Part shown: positions 43,201 through 50,000 of the stretch, piece after piece
How the letters are laid out: the number at the start of each line of letters is the position of its first letter
How positions within the stretch are numbered: position 1 is the stretch's first letter
Assembly: GCA_049604415.1 (NCBI GenBank)
Contig: JBMYTN010000023.1
Span: forward strand, 1 to 64,000
Origin: JBMYTN01 sp049604415
GTDB taxonomy: Bacteria > Pseudomonadota > Alphaproteobacteria > Rhodospirillales > Rhodospirillaceae
Reading direction: 5' to 3'
Length of the DNA stretch: 64,000 nt
Notes under the pieces: model-generated
Seen by the model: only the letters and a program-made list of their open reading frames with translations
Told to the model about the DNA's origin: nothing
Database searches by the model: none
Translations under genes and position numbers: made by a program

Positions 43201-44544
43201 GCATCGGATCGATCCGATCCAATGGGGGACCCCATCGCCATTATCGGCATGGCTGGATATATGCCCCAGTCGGAGGATCTGACGGCCTTTTGGGATCATC
43301 TGGTCAATGGGCGATCTTTGATTGGACCCATTCCACCGGACCGCCTGGACCAGATGGGCACGACCTATGACGCCCTATGCCAAGCGGTGGAGACCCCAGT
43401 GGTCCAAGGCAGTTTCTTGGAGCGCCTCGATCAGTTTGACTCCCTGTTCTTCGGCATCTCTCCCCGCGAAGCCAGCCTGATGGATCCTCAGCAAAGATTG
43501 CTGCTGGAGGTGGTTTGGAAGGCCATTGAGGATGCGGGCTATGCCCCCTCCTCTTTGGCGGGGGGGCAGATTGGAGTCTTTGTCGGGGTCAGCAATCACG
43601 ATTACAGCAAGCTCTATCGCCAGCAGAGTGACCTTATCGATGCCCATTGTTCCACCGGCATGATGGTGCAGTCGATCCTGGCCAATCGGGTCTCCTTCCT
43701 GTTCGACTTCCATGGCCCGAGCGAGATTATTGATACGGCCTGTTCCAGCACCACCGTCGCATTGCATCGGGCGGCCCAATCCCTGCGGGATGGCTCCTGC
43801 GAGACCGCGATTGTGGGCGGGGTCAATGCGCTGCTGGACTGGCAAGGCTTCGCCATACTGAACCAGGCGGGCATTCTCAGCCGGGATGGACAAGTGCGTC
43901 TGTTCGACCCGGACGGAACCGGCTATGTGCGCGGCGAAGGGGTCGGTGCAGTTCTGTTGAAGCCGCTCTCCAAGGCCTTGGCGGATCGCGATCCGATCCA
44001 TGGTTTGATCCGGGGCAGTGCGACTAGTTTTGACGGCAAAAAATATTCCCTGACCGCCCCGAGCCCGCAGGCGCAAGCGGAAGCGGTCAAGGCCGCCTTG
44101 CGCCAGTCAGGACTGCCGCCGAACCGGATCAGCCATATCGAAGCCCAGGGCACCGGATCCGCCCTAGGCGACCCGGTCGAACTGTCGGCCTTCAAAGCGG
44201 CGTTCCGGGACCAGTATCGGGCCTGGGGCCTCCCGGATCCCAGTGTCCCCCACTGCACCATCGGCTATTTGAAGCCGCAGATCGGCCATTTGGAAGCCGC
44301 CTCGGGCATGGCAGGCTTGTTTAAGATCCTCCTGGCCATGGCGGAGGACCGGATGCCAGGCACGGCAAATCTGCCTGCCCGTCTTCCCGAGGCCGTCCAA
44401 GGCTCGCCCTTCACCCTGTCGGACCAATGCCACGTGTGGGACAGACCGGACAGTGTAGAGGGGCGCTGTGCCGGACTGCATTCCTTCGGCCTGGGCGGGA
44501 TGAACGCCCATGTGATCTTGGAGGAGTTTGTTGGCGCATGCTGA
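31213..44544 (+). CDS. Trans-AT polyketide synthase with FkbH-type loading module, 4443 aa
   Basis: Domain order (residues approximate): MaoC-like hot-dog 14-118 (SRDVNPLHMDPDY), second hot-dog-like part 125-268, SDR 279-510 (GGSRGLG, YRRLK), FkbH-type HAD/GNAT 525-1065 (LDCDNTLWGGVVGE), ACP1 (Ser1179), KS1 1252-1682 (Cys1418, HGTGT, NIGHLE), DH 1865-2130 (His1892, Asp2060), KR 2140-2625 (LGGAGGLG, Tyr2516), C-methyltransferase 2640-3010 (LEVGAGTGS), ACP2 (Ser3094), KS2 3196-3640 (Cys3376, but Ala3510 in place of the HGTGT His), ACP3 (Ser3905), KS3 4006-4443 (Cys4177, Gln4312 for that His). No AT is present in any module; post-KS linkers end in LPLYPF and LPGYPF motifs. It ends directly after KS3. 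AT and ER are supplied by the next gene. Confidence 0.93.
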   Translation: MDRAASQSSVAARPVRFTQADLDRFSKASRDVNPLHMDPDYGRRSAFGQPVVFGALGGLACLQVLPAQADGALQSVTTEFRQPLFLNLDYTAHLVAQTETHAVAELRDGDLVLVRLEAVFGPVHPADQVGPPAPTDTFPKSVRLRKEPQQWSDKALATLPEIEGTYRWRGKTGRFPLCGLAFHMASYVIGMEIPGRRALFSKAAFQFAPAAEGSGLDDVLCSQLKTERFEECFGTLDVSVAAWSKKGLLFTGTLGAFALKSLDSPIPAKDPLPEALQDQLTGKVAFVTGGSRGLGAALVRALAWAGCSVVVNYKASAKAAAALAEELENAPGEIVLLQGDAGDPAWLAEARSQILARLGGVDVVISNACAPPVTLGTGPDSLVLAQRYEDDNFALATGVIDTLLADVAHRSGAIVAVSSSILDAEGSEWPHYRRLKTRLEERVQDLAAQTPDVAFLLPRPPALLTDMSNTPVRAAQALNPSTVAEAVLRALIDPKAGHVRMLRDFSSPPTKDDPALGPEPDQICIAASFTHEMIRPGVTHWLETLSLPASLCLTAYGQMFKDLLDPSGPLLSNRRGLNVLLIRIEDWVRHATETPEQGEDRSNAPTDPEKTLIRESLSASLKALSGYGKRTRCTTALLLCPGSDPTDMHPDWQALIAETETALMVGAQQALAEGICLRVADYHEAYGITADFLDPVRGALAHIPYTDPYHHLLATLVLRCFVHARSAPTKVLVLDCDNTLWGGVVGEAGPTGVDLTGPYHAFQTVLVEQAARGVLLCLCSKNVEEDVWAVFDANPDMPLKRSHIVDARINWMAKSGNIRSLAESLNLGLDSFVFLDDSPVECAEVRANCPEVTTLQWPTEPAEIRRCLTHLWVFDRFLATEEDSKRGSRYRQQVERGRLRAQSSDFAAFLAELNLQIDVRPLVETDLARAAQLTQRTNQFNFTTRRKTAGELRHWSEQPDHEVWTVRVQDRFGDYGLVGVLLLCPNPPGTSLEIETLLLSCRVLGRGVEHRMLAHAGERAQAQGLSDVAIGFAASQKNKPARLFLETVLPDLSEITKASFVATQPADKMAAVQFLPGGQDANTEQEVAQAAETDDLQSTTRSGAAARAREQALQTILSFASLEALSAAIDPPDDAPKEPRSESGEQGFDALKSLFAQALGLAADDLDAEASFERYGIDSMKIVELTVALKQSYPDLPVTFLFEHKTLGSVATALGVPPPNPSSEPASPARGQALAQEKGQGQGKGPASGEDAIAIIGMNGRFPGAPDLPSYWELLKNGRCAIGPIPPDRWEVDAFYSPDGGEGKSYSRVGGFISDIDQFDAGFFRISPKEAELMDPQQRLMLHCVWGLLEDAGYSRASLDRDTGVFIGALSNDYGAYANNAALQAGGAYRNADFYQIPNRISYAFDLHGPSLTIDSACSASGTAMHFALQSLRSGGCRTAIVGGINLFLHPSRFVQYAQMRMISPSARCSPFGAQADGTLFGEGLGTVLLKPLSRALADGDNIHGLLLSCAVNSGGRSNGFTVPDPDAQAALIARAIREAGIPSGSIGYVEAHGTGTPLGDPIEIRGLAKAFAETAGPEVGPPCALGAVKANIGHLESGAAMAGLLKTLLQMRHRTLVPSLHAEQLNAEIDFTNAPFRLQRDLMPWPERVLASAGADPVMPLRAGISSFGAGGSNAHMVVEESPLARLPDRRPAAIGPWLFPLSAHRPEVLKALVEKLVAFLRIEDGAEGEPDLADMAFTLQMGREALSERLVVLAHSVDDLVVRLAGWLAAAGTLEDPCLFAGTARPARRKPGSMTDAPIGIPEGASLSDVASHWVQGGVVDWSKLQQTDRPSRRISLPLYPFAGGRHWLAGSPNQELTTMLGLTPSPARADLETESQVLFSARDAVIRDHSVQGQTILPGVGYLDHVLRTVQAAQALSKGQYCRLEQVVWSHPFVLQEGERSLWVQLAPEGDNRAFALRSDKQGPAHAKGLYRLLDREPSNALQALNPEALDQACSLSLDKGAIYDRFAALDIAYGPLFQGLDWIRLGTDEAFSQVSLAEGQALPDRTETVLHPTLADGALQTALLLACQDGTARLPFALERLTLVRPLPARCLVHVTAGIKADCYDITLADEQGAPCLRIEAVVFRERADPLKDMVHLPRWEAKGSAGVGVPASVNAPDQTVVVYGATSAAEPVVQALREAYGADQILELGVDRLAPQLLCDAGAIDQIYVLGGLCEPDVDPLDPDGLAAQEQAGVLGFFRLLKVMQRLDLTRSAITIRIVTHGVAALSPGQPVLPAAASLVGLAKVAAKEFPKLRIACIDLDPKTLMNCRSPADRAEMLRWIQAEQDSQGAPVLIREGTRHVQALLPIALPAGHVGGAQAMPDGVTCLILGGAGGLGLAFSRHLARTRQAALIWLGRRPEDATIRSRIAEVEALGGRVLYCQADATDPVAVAEAVAKAKGCFGPIQGVVHSALVLEDRSIANMDEAAFRRGLVPKSRAMAVLYQAVCQEPLSFFLLFSSINSFQASAGQANYVAGCHAKDALGLALHGRGTGLATDPRIRILNWGFWGSVGVVAKEAYRDRLAAEGHGSLEPDVGMEAIERALSHALPQLVVLKASAERRQKIGVDLSRPLALLPHAVPALLGQVDLVTALPALEAGTRQRFQDGFAALEQLGQRMLVETLRGMGLPLEVGQSVSASELCTRLNIQDSYQALVQAFLELLQGCGVLAAAAQAGCYRVTGRADEAAFRSDRAALEADAKALGEAWPEVAERLPLLMACYRAWPQVLSGQMSHMEVLFPRGDLSLVAPIYRGNAITAAFNAGVAKVVRDVVEARLAADPEAEICILEVGAGTGSTSAPVLEAIAAFGERLRYVYTDVSRRFLLEGEESLGTRYPFVSFKTFDFEQDPLAQGFEPGSVDLVLGTNCVHACARMDRTLGHLKAVMKRQALLVLNEFTERLDYNTLTFGLTSGWWLFEDPENRIPGSPLLSRSHWQRVLEIQGFGAPVVLSMGEDAQDSIGQDLILAESDGVWLSQSQTHGSEDPPPAMALTGDPKGTSLATSPPLVADPNDDPADQTLHQQAVAYGRKIFAEVLRSPVSELDPDLTFDAFGVDSLLSTAILERFEQDLGSLSSTLMFEYQTIDELAAVFCASHRERLEMLTGWSPQAAKPAAMPAPPPQTPPQSLHDRPEIGPAQAPDPVASSTLDSWAQDSGSQDIAIIGLSVRFPGAEDLEAFWSLLSEGRSGITEVPAERWDWRDATAGWNDPSDPASVGAKGLGSGRWGGFLADVDAFDALFFSISPREAARIAPETRLFLQTAWNAIEQAGYTPKGLKQPAKGLAGDVGVFAGCMYQHYPMQSPDPMDRGALAGTSYWSIANRVSHFLDFQGPSLAIDTACSSSLTAIHMACDSLRRGECATALAGGVNLTLDAGKYLNLRQAGMLASTPESRALGDGDGLIPAEGVGVVVLKPLAQAKADGDRILGVIKASVVNNGGRTAGFTVPNPKAQADLVGAALDRAGIHPQSISYVEVAANGSALGDPVEITGLTKAFRRRSAARGFCPIGAVKSNIGHPEAASGMAQLAKVLLQMQHKTLVPSLNAEPLNPKLALEDSPFRVQHQRGSWTPPAEPVWAGVCCELGPPRRRAGLSAFGAGGSNAHLIIEEPSWSGEALEPSGADRPQIIVLSARCEDRLQARVQDLVALLHQSDLGDGPSLADMAYTLQTGREAMRVRLACVVADRPALEAQLSAVLQRSDPDAPLPDGVVQNTLSPGSSPLPLLLDDQEGRDYVATLIAARRLEKLAQLWALGLDIDWSLLHPAKGTAGAPRRCALPGYPFARTRHWLDRTSAPFGADQHPVPAVPPVQSPPSAAPGPVLDKAMAGPKAVRPDALDGPAQLRTQLKVFLADILKLPETVIDVRSELRDYGCDSINLGELTTRVNAHFGLDLTVDLFFGHPTIEHCVQFLWQEFGSDFRRSLDEGPSTETVQKPEPPPREDTPVVLNPVAEPVAAPPSPERSVWHASDRSDPMGDPIAIIGMAGYMPQSEDLTAFWDHLVNGRSLIGPIPPDRLDQMGTTYDALCQAVETPVVQGSFLERLDQFDSLFFGISPREASLMDPQQRLLLEVVWKAIEDAGYAPSSLAGGQIGVFVGVSNHDYSKLYRQQSDLIDAHCSTGMMVQSILANRVSFLFDFHGPSEIIDTACSSTTVALHRAAQSLRDGSCETAIVGGVNALLDWQGFAILNQAGILSRDGQVRLFDPDGTGYVRGEGVGAVLLKPLSKALADRDPIHGLIRGSATSFDGKKYSLTAPSPQAQAEAVKAALRQSGLPPNRISHIEAQGTGSALGDPVELSAFKAAFRDQYRAWGLPDPSVPHCTIGYLKPQIGHLEAASGMAGLFKILLAMAEDRMPGTANLPARLPEAVQGSPFTLSDQCHVWDRPDSVEGRCAGLHSFGLGGMNAHVILEEFVGAC

Positions 44545-46844
44545 GCCATGTTTTCCCCGGTCAGGGTGCGCAGCGCAAAGGCATGTTGGGCTTGGCGGCG
44601 GATTTTCCCGATCTGATGGCCCAAGCCGATGGGATCTTGGGCTACTCCCTAGAAGAGCTCTGCCAGCGGGATCCCGAGCGACGGCTGAACCGCACTTGCT
44701 ACACCCAACCGGCTCTTTTTGTCGCCAATGCCTTGGCAGAATTGAAGCACCGGGACGGCCTTCCCGGCGGGGCGGGACCGGACTTTGTCCTCGGCCACAG
44801 CCTCGGTGAATACAACGCGCTGTTTGCGGCCGGAGTGCTCGATTTCGCCACCGCCTTGCGGTTGGTGCAAAAGCGCGGTGCGCTGATGGACAAAGCCTCA
44901 GGCGGGGCCATGGCGGTGGTGATTGGCCTGACGGCAGAGAGGATTGAGGACCTGGTGCAGGCCCATGGGCTGGCACTGGATCTCGCCAATCTCAATGCGC
45001 CTGACCAAGTGGCGCTCTCCGGGCTCAAGGCCGAGATCGACCGCGCCCGTCCGCTATTCCAAGACGAAGCGCAACGCTGGGTGCCGTTGAAGGTCAGCGC
45101 GGCGTTTCATTCCCGTCATATGGCCGACGCCGCTACGGCCTTTGCGACCTTTTTGGAAGATGTTGCTTTTGCACCGCCACAGGTTCCGGTGATCTCCAAT
45201 GTGACAGCTCGGCCCCATGACATGGAGCGTTTCGGCGCATTGTTGGCCCAGCAAATCAGAGCGCCGGTGCGCTGGACAGAGTCGATCCAATGGCTTTGTG
45301 ACCAAGGGGTTGATCGCTTCGAGGAATTGGGGCCGGGAACCACTCTGACCGGATTGATAGACCGGATCCGAGCCGCAAGACCGGCTCTGGTACCGGTCGC
45401 CAAACCTCAAAAGCAGGCCCAGCCGCCCCCACTAAATCGGCCTCTGTCACATCCCGGTCTCGCCGCCTGCGCTGGGCAGAGGGGCATAGCGCCAGAGACT
45501 TTGGGCAGCCAGGCCTTTCGCGACGTCTATGGCCTGCGCTACGCCTACTTGGCCGGATCAATGTATAAGGGCATTGCCGCACCTGCCTTGGTGATCCGGT
45601 TGGGCAAGGCCGGGCTGATGGGCTTTTTTGGTGCCGGGGGTGTGGCCTTGGCGCGGGTGGACGAGGCTATCTCTGAGATCCGTCAGGCTTTGCCACCGGA
45701 CCGATGTTTCGGTGTCAATTTGTTGGCCAATCCCGGGCGACCGGACCAGGAGATGGCGCTGGTTGATCTGCTCTTGCGCCGCTCTGTAAGCGTGGTGGAG
45801 GCTTCGGGCTATACCCAGCTATCGCCTGCCCTGGTGCGCTATCGACTGGCGGGTTTGGTGCGGCGGGAAGACGGGCACCCCATTGCCCGCAATCGGGTGA
45901 TCGCCAAACTGTCCCGGCCGGAAATCGCCAAGCTGTTTTTGGCCCCGCCGCCACGCACCATGGTGACGGCTTTGCTGGACGCTGGTTTGGTCACGCCGGA
46001 TCAGGCCGCGCTATCTGCCCAGCTCCCTTTGGTCGATGATATTTGTGTCGAAGCGGATTCCGCCGGTCATACCGACCGACGCAGTGCGACGGCCCTGTTC
46101 CCGGCGGTGTCTCGGTTGCGCCTGGAAATGATGGAGGGTTTTGCGCCCGCTGCGGCGGTTCGTGTCGGTTTGGCCGGGGGCATCGGGACCCCGGAAGCCG
46201 CTGCGGCGGCATTTATGCTCGGGGCGGATTTCATCCTGACCGGATCGATCAATCAATGCACTCCCGAGGCCGGGATCAGCGCTGCGGCCAAGGATTTGTT
46301 GGCGCAAATGGATATCCAGGATACCGATTATGCGCCCGCCGGAGATTTGTTCGAAATCGGTTCTCAGATCCAGGTGCTGAAACGGGGCTTGCTGTTTCCG
46401 GCCCGGGCCAACCGGCTTTATGAGCTATACCGGTCCCATGACTCGCTCGACTCCATTGATCCGGCGACCCGCCATACCCTGGAGACCCAGTGGTTTGGCC
46501 GGAGCCTGGAGGCGGTCTATGCCGAGACACGGGAGTATTGGCGCGCCACTCAACCCGCTGAAGTCGACCGGGCGGAGCGCGACCCAAAGCGCCGGATGGC
46601 GCTGGTGTTCAAATGGTACTTTGTGCATACCATGCGCTTGGCTCTTTCCGGGGATCCAGAGGATGTGGTGAACTACCAAATTCATTGCAGCCCGGCCCTG
46701 GGTGGCTTCAACCGATGGGTCAAAGGAACGGAGCTAGAGCCTTGGTCGCACCGTTCCGTCGATGTGATCGCCGAGCGTCTGATGCAGGGCACGGCAGATT
46801 GTCTGAACACCATGGTCTCCAAGGTGACGCAGCCACCCGTTTGA
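44538..46844 (+). CDS. Trans-acting bifunctional acyltransferase-enoylreductase
   Basis: A 768-residue protein. Residues 1-290 are a malonyl-type AT (SHVFPGQGAQRKGM, nucleophile Ser88 in GHSLGEYNALF, AAFHSRHM). From about residue 335 it is a PfaD-type FMN enoylreductase (YLAGSMYKGIAAPALVIRLGKAGLMGFFGAGG, GVNLLAN, VEASGYTQLSPALVRYR, ADFILTGSINQCTPEAG, VKGTELEPW). This AT-ER fusion is a hallmark of trans-AT polyketide systems: the AT loads malonyl on the synthase ACPs and the ER reduces the double bond made by KR and DH. The ATG overlaps the synthase 3' end by seven bases. It is the last gene of the PKS run. Confidence 0.95.
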   Translation: MLSHVFPGQGAQRKGMLGLAADFPDLMAQADGILGYSLEELCQRDPERRLNRTCYTQPALFVANALAELKHRDGLPGGAGPDFVLGHSLGEYNALFAAGVLDFATALRLVQKRGALMDKASGGAMAVVIGLTAERIEDLVQAHGLALDLANLNAPDQVALSGLKAEIDRARPLFQDEAQRWVPLKVSAAFHSRHMADAATAFATFLEDVAFAPPQVPVISNVTARPHDMERFGALLAQQIRAPVRWTESIQWLCDQGVDRFEELGPGTTLTGLIDRIRAARPALVPVAKPQKQAQPPPLNRPLSHPGLAACAGQRGIAPETLGSQAFRDVYGLRYAYLAGSMYKGIAAPALVIRLGKAGLMGFFGAGGVALARVDEAISEIRQALPPDRCFGVNLLANPGRPDQEMALVDLLLRRSVSVVEASGYTQLSPALVRYRLAGLVRREDGHPIARNRVIAKLSRPEIAKLFLAPPPRTMVTALLDAGLVTPDQAALSAQLPLVDDICVEADSAGHTDRRSATALFPAVSRLRLEMMEGFAPAAAVRVGLAGGIGTPEAAAAAFMLGADFILTGSINQCTPEAGISAAAKDLLAQMDIQDTDYAPAGDLFEIGSQIQVLKRGLLFPARANRLYELYRSHDSLDSIDPATRHTLETQWFGRSLEAVYAETREYWRATQPAEVDRAERDPKRRMALVFKWYFVHTMRLALSGDPEDVVNYQIHCSPALGGFNRWVKGTELEPWSHRSVDVIAERLMQGTADCLNTMVSKVTQPPV

Positions 46845-47025
46845 AGGGCTCTTACTGAAGGTGAGACGGCTTGTAAAACAGCCGTTGTGGTTACTCCTTA
46901 TTGCAGTGTAAGGCCGCGTCGTCTAAAGATTGAGGGTCTGTCTCGAGCCGCCCACCCCCCTGGAGGCAGCATGTGATCGGACCCTCGATACACAACAGGC
47001 GGTTTATGGCGCAGGAATTTTTGTG

Positions 47026-50000
47026 ATGGCGGAATGGATCGCCGGGTTTCAGGTCGAGGAGCGGCTGTTTTCCAGCCCCGTGACCGCTGTCTATCGCGGG
47101 ATTGATCCCGCAGAGGGCGGCTCTGTCATCTTGAAGGTCCTGAACCTGCAATACCCGACTCCCAGCGAGTTGGCGCGGTTCCGCCATGAATATGCTCTGA
47201 TCTCCAAACTAGATATTGACGGTGTGATTAAGGCTAAGGCGCTGGAACGCCATGGCAATGCTTTGGTCATGGTGCTGGAGGACACAGTCGGCATCGACTT
47301 GGCGAGCCGATGCAAAGCCAAGCGGTTTACGATCCAGGAGTTTTTGGCTCTGGCGATCAAAATGGTGGATATCCTGGATCGGCTGCATGCCAATCAGGTG
47401 ATCCACAAGGATCTCAATCCCAGCAATTTTATTTGGAACCAGACGACCGGCGCGTTGCATTTGATTGATTTTGGCTATGCCACCCAAGGCACGGTGGAGC
47501 GCCATCAAGCCGCTGCGCTGGATGTCTTGCAAGGCACCCTGGCCTATATGTCCCCGGAACAAACCGGTCGGATGAACCGGACCCTGGATTATCGCAGCGA
47601 CTATTATGCGCTAGGGGTCACCTTTTACGAAATGCTCAGCGGGCGATTGCCGTTTTTGGCCGAAGACCCCTTAGAGCTGGTGCATTGCCATTTGGCGCGA
47701 GCCCCTGATCGGCTCCAAGACCTGGTTCCCACCCTACCGGAGGCGCTGTCGGCCATTGTTTTGAAGCTGATGGCCAAGGGGGCGGAGGACCGCTATCAAA
47801 GTGCCGCCGGATTGCGCGCCGATCTGAAGCGCTGCAAGGCTCAGTGGGTTGAAACCGGCGCTATTGAGCCTTTTGCCCTGGGTCAGCAAGACATATCGGA
47901 CCGGTTTCATGTTCCGCAGAAGCTCTATGGCCGGGAAAAGGAGATCCGAACCCTGCTCGACACCCTGGACCGGGCGGGCGAGGGGGCCTCCGAGCTGTTG
48001 ATGGTGGCGGGCTATTCAGGTGTCGGCAAAACGGTGCTGATCGAGGAAGTCCATAAACCCCTGGCGGGACGGAAGGGCTATTACCTTTCGGGCAAATTCG
48101 ACCAATATCGCCGCGACATCCCCTATGCAGAAATCGTCGGTGCCTTTCGTGGCTTGGTCCAACAGATCTTGGGGGAGCGGGACGAGCAGATCCAATCCTG
48201 GCGGCAAAAGATCCTGGCTGCTGTGGGAGATAATGGCCGGGTCATCATTGAAACCATCCCAGAGGTGGAGGCGATCATTGGGCCACAGCCCGCTGCGCTG
48301 GAGATCGGTGCCCTGGAGGCGGAGAAGCGCTTCAATGAGACCTTTGGCCGCTTTGTTGGCGTGTTTTGCCAGGCAGAGCATCCGGTTCTGCTGTTCCTAG
48401 ACGATTTGCAATGGGCTGATCCGGCGACTTTGAAGCTGATCCAATTGCTGATGACCGATATGGCGGTTCATCATCTGCTGATCATCGGGGCCTATCGGGA
48501 CAATGAGGTCTCCGGGTCCCATCCTCTGATGCTGGCCTTGGATGTGATCCAAGAAAGCAGACCGGTGGAGACGATCCATCTGAAACCGCTGCATCAGAAA
48601 CACACCCGGGATCTGGTCGCCGATGCGGTGCGTCGAACAGATGCTGCCGTCGACGCCTTGGCCGCGCTGATTTACCGCAAAACCAATGGCAGTCCGTTTT
48701 TTATCAGCCGCCTGCTTTCGGCGGTGCATGACCAGGGCATGCTCTGGTTTGACCGCACCGAGATGCGATGGGCGTGGGATGCGGAACGGATCGGGGCCAT
48801 GCAGGCCAGCGACAATGTGGTCGGCTTGATGGTCGCGCAGATGCAACAGGTGCCGTCTGAAACCCAGGCCTTTTTGCGCTTGGCCAGTTGCCTGGGCACG
48901 TTGTTTGACGTCCAGATGGTCGCCCGGGTTGCAGAGCGTCCGCTGGCTGAGGTCATTGCCGCCTTTGCTGCCGCGATTGAGGAGGATCTGATCACGCCGG
49001 TGGATGCGGCCCTGCGGTTCGCCCATTGGTCGGCGCAGGATGGGGACAGTGTCGATGTGGACGCCTTCCGGGCGGCGCAATATCGGTTCGCCCATGACCG
49101 GATTCTGGAAGCCGCCTATTCCCAACTGAGTGACCAGGAACGTCTGGAGACCCATCACCGCATTGGCATGACCATGGTGGCTCTGTGGTCAGACACCGCC
49201 CTGGAAGACCATGTCTTCGACATCGTCAATCAGTTGAACAAGGCCACAAGCTTGTTGGTGGCCCGGGAAGATCAGATCCGGGTCGCGCGGCTGAACCTGA
49301 ATGCGGCCCAACGGGCGCGGACCTCCATGGCCCATGCGGCGGCGTCCATCTTCCTGGATGCGGGGATCGCTTTGTTGGGGGAGGAAGGCTGGCAAGACGA
49401 TCCCGACACACTATTTGCGCTCTATTATAACAAAACCGAATGTGCCTTTCTCTGTGGCCAGTTGCCCCAGTCTGAAGCGGCCTTTGAAACCACCATTGCC
49501 CGGGCCCGCAATGCCACCGATCAGCTTAAAACCTATGAGCTGATGATGCGCATTCATTTGACCAGCAACAAATTTGACAAGGGCCTGGCTTTGGCCCGCG
49601 AAGCCCTGCCGCTCTACGGCATCGATCTGGTCTTCGATGAGCCGGAAAAAATGGCCGCCTTGGCCGATCAGGAGCTGGCCGCCGTGGAGGCGCGTCTGAC
49701 CGGGCGGGATCTGGAGCCGCTGCTAGAGGCCCCTGTCCATGGCGATGAGAGTTTAAGTTATTGCTTTGCCATTCTGTTCCGGGTTTGGACCCTGGCGTTT
49801 CTCAGTGGCAACTTGCCGACGATGAATTACGCCGGTCTGAAAATGGTCTCGCTGACCCTGGACCGGGGCAATGATAAATACTCCTCCTTCGGTTACATCG
49901 TCTTTGGCATGATCGAGGCTGCCGGGAAGGAGAATTACGCCCGAGCCTATGAGCTCGGCATGTTGGCGATGACCATGAACAAGCGGTTCCGCAATGTCGC

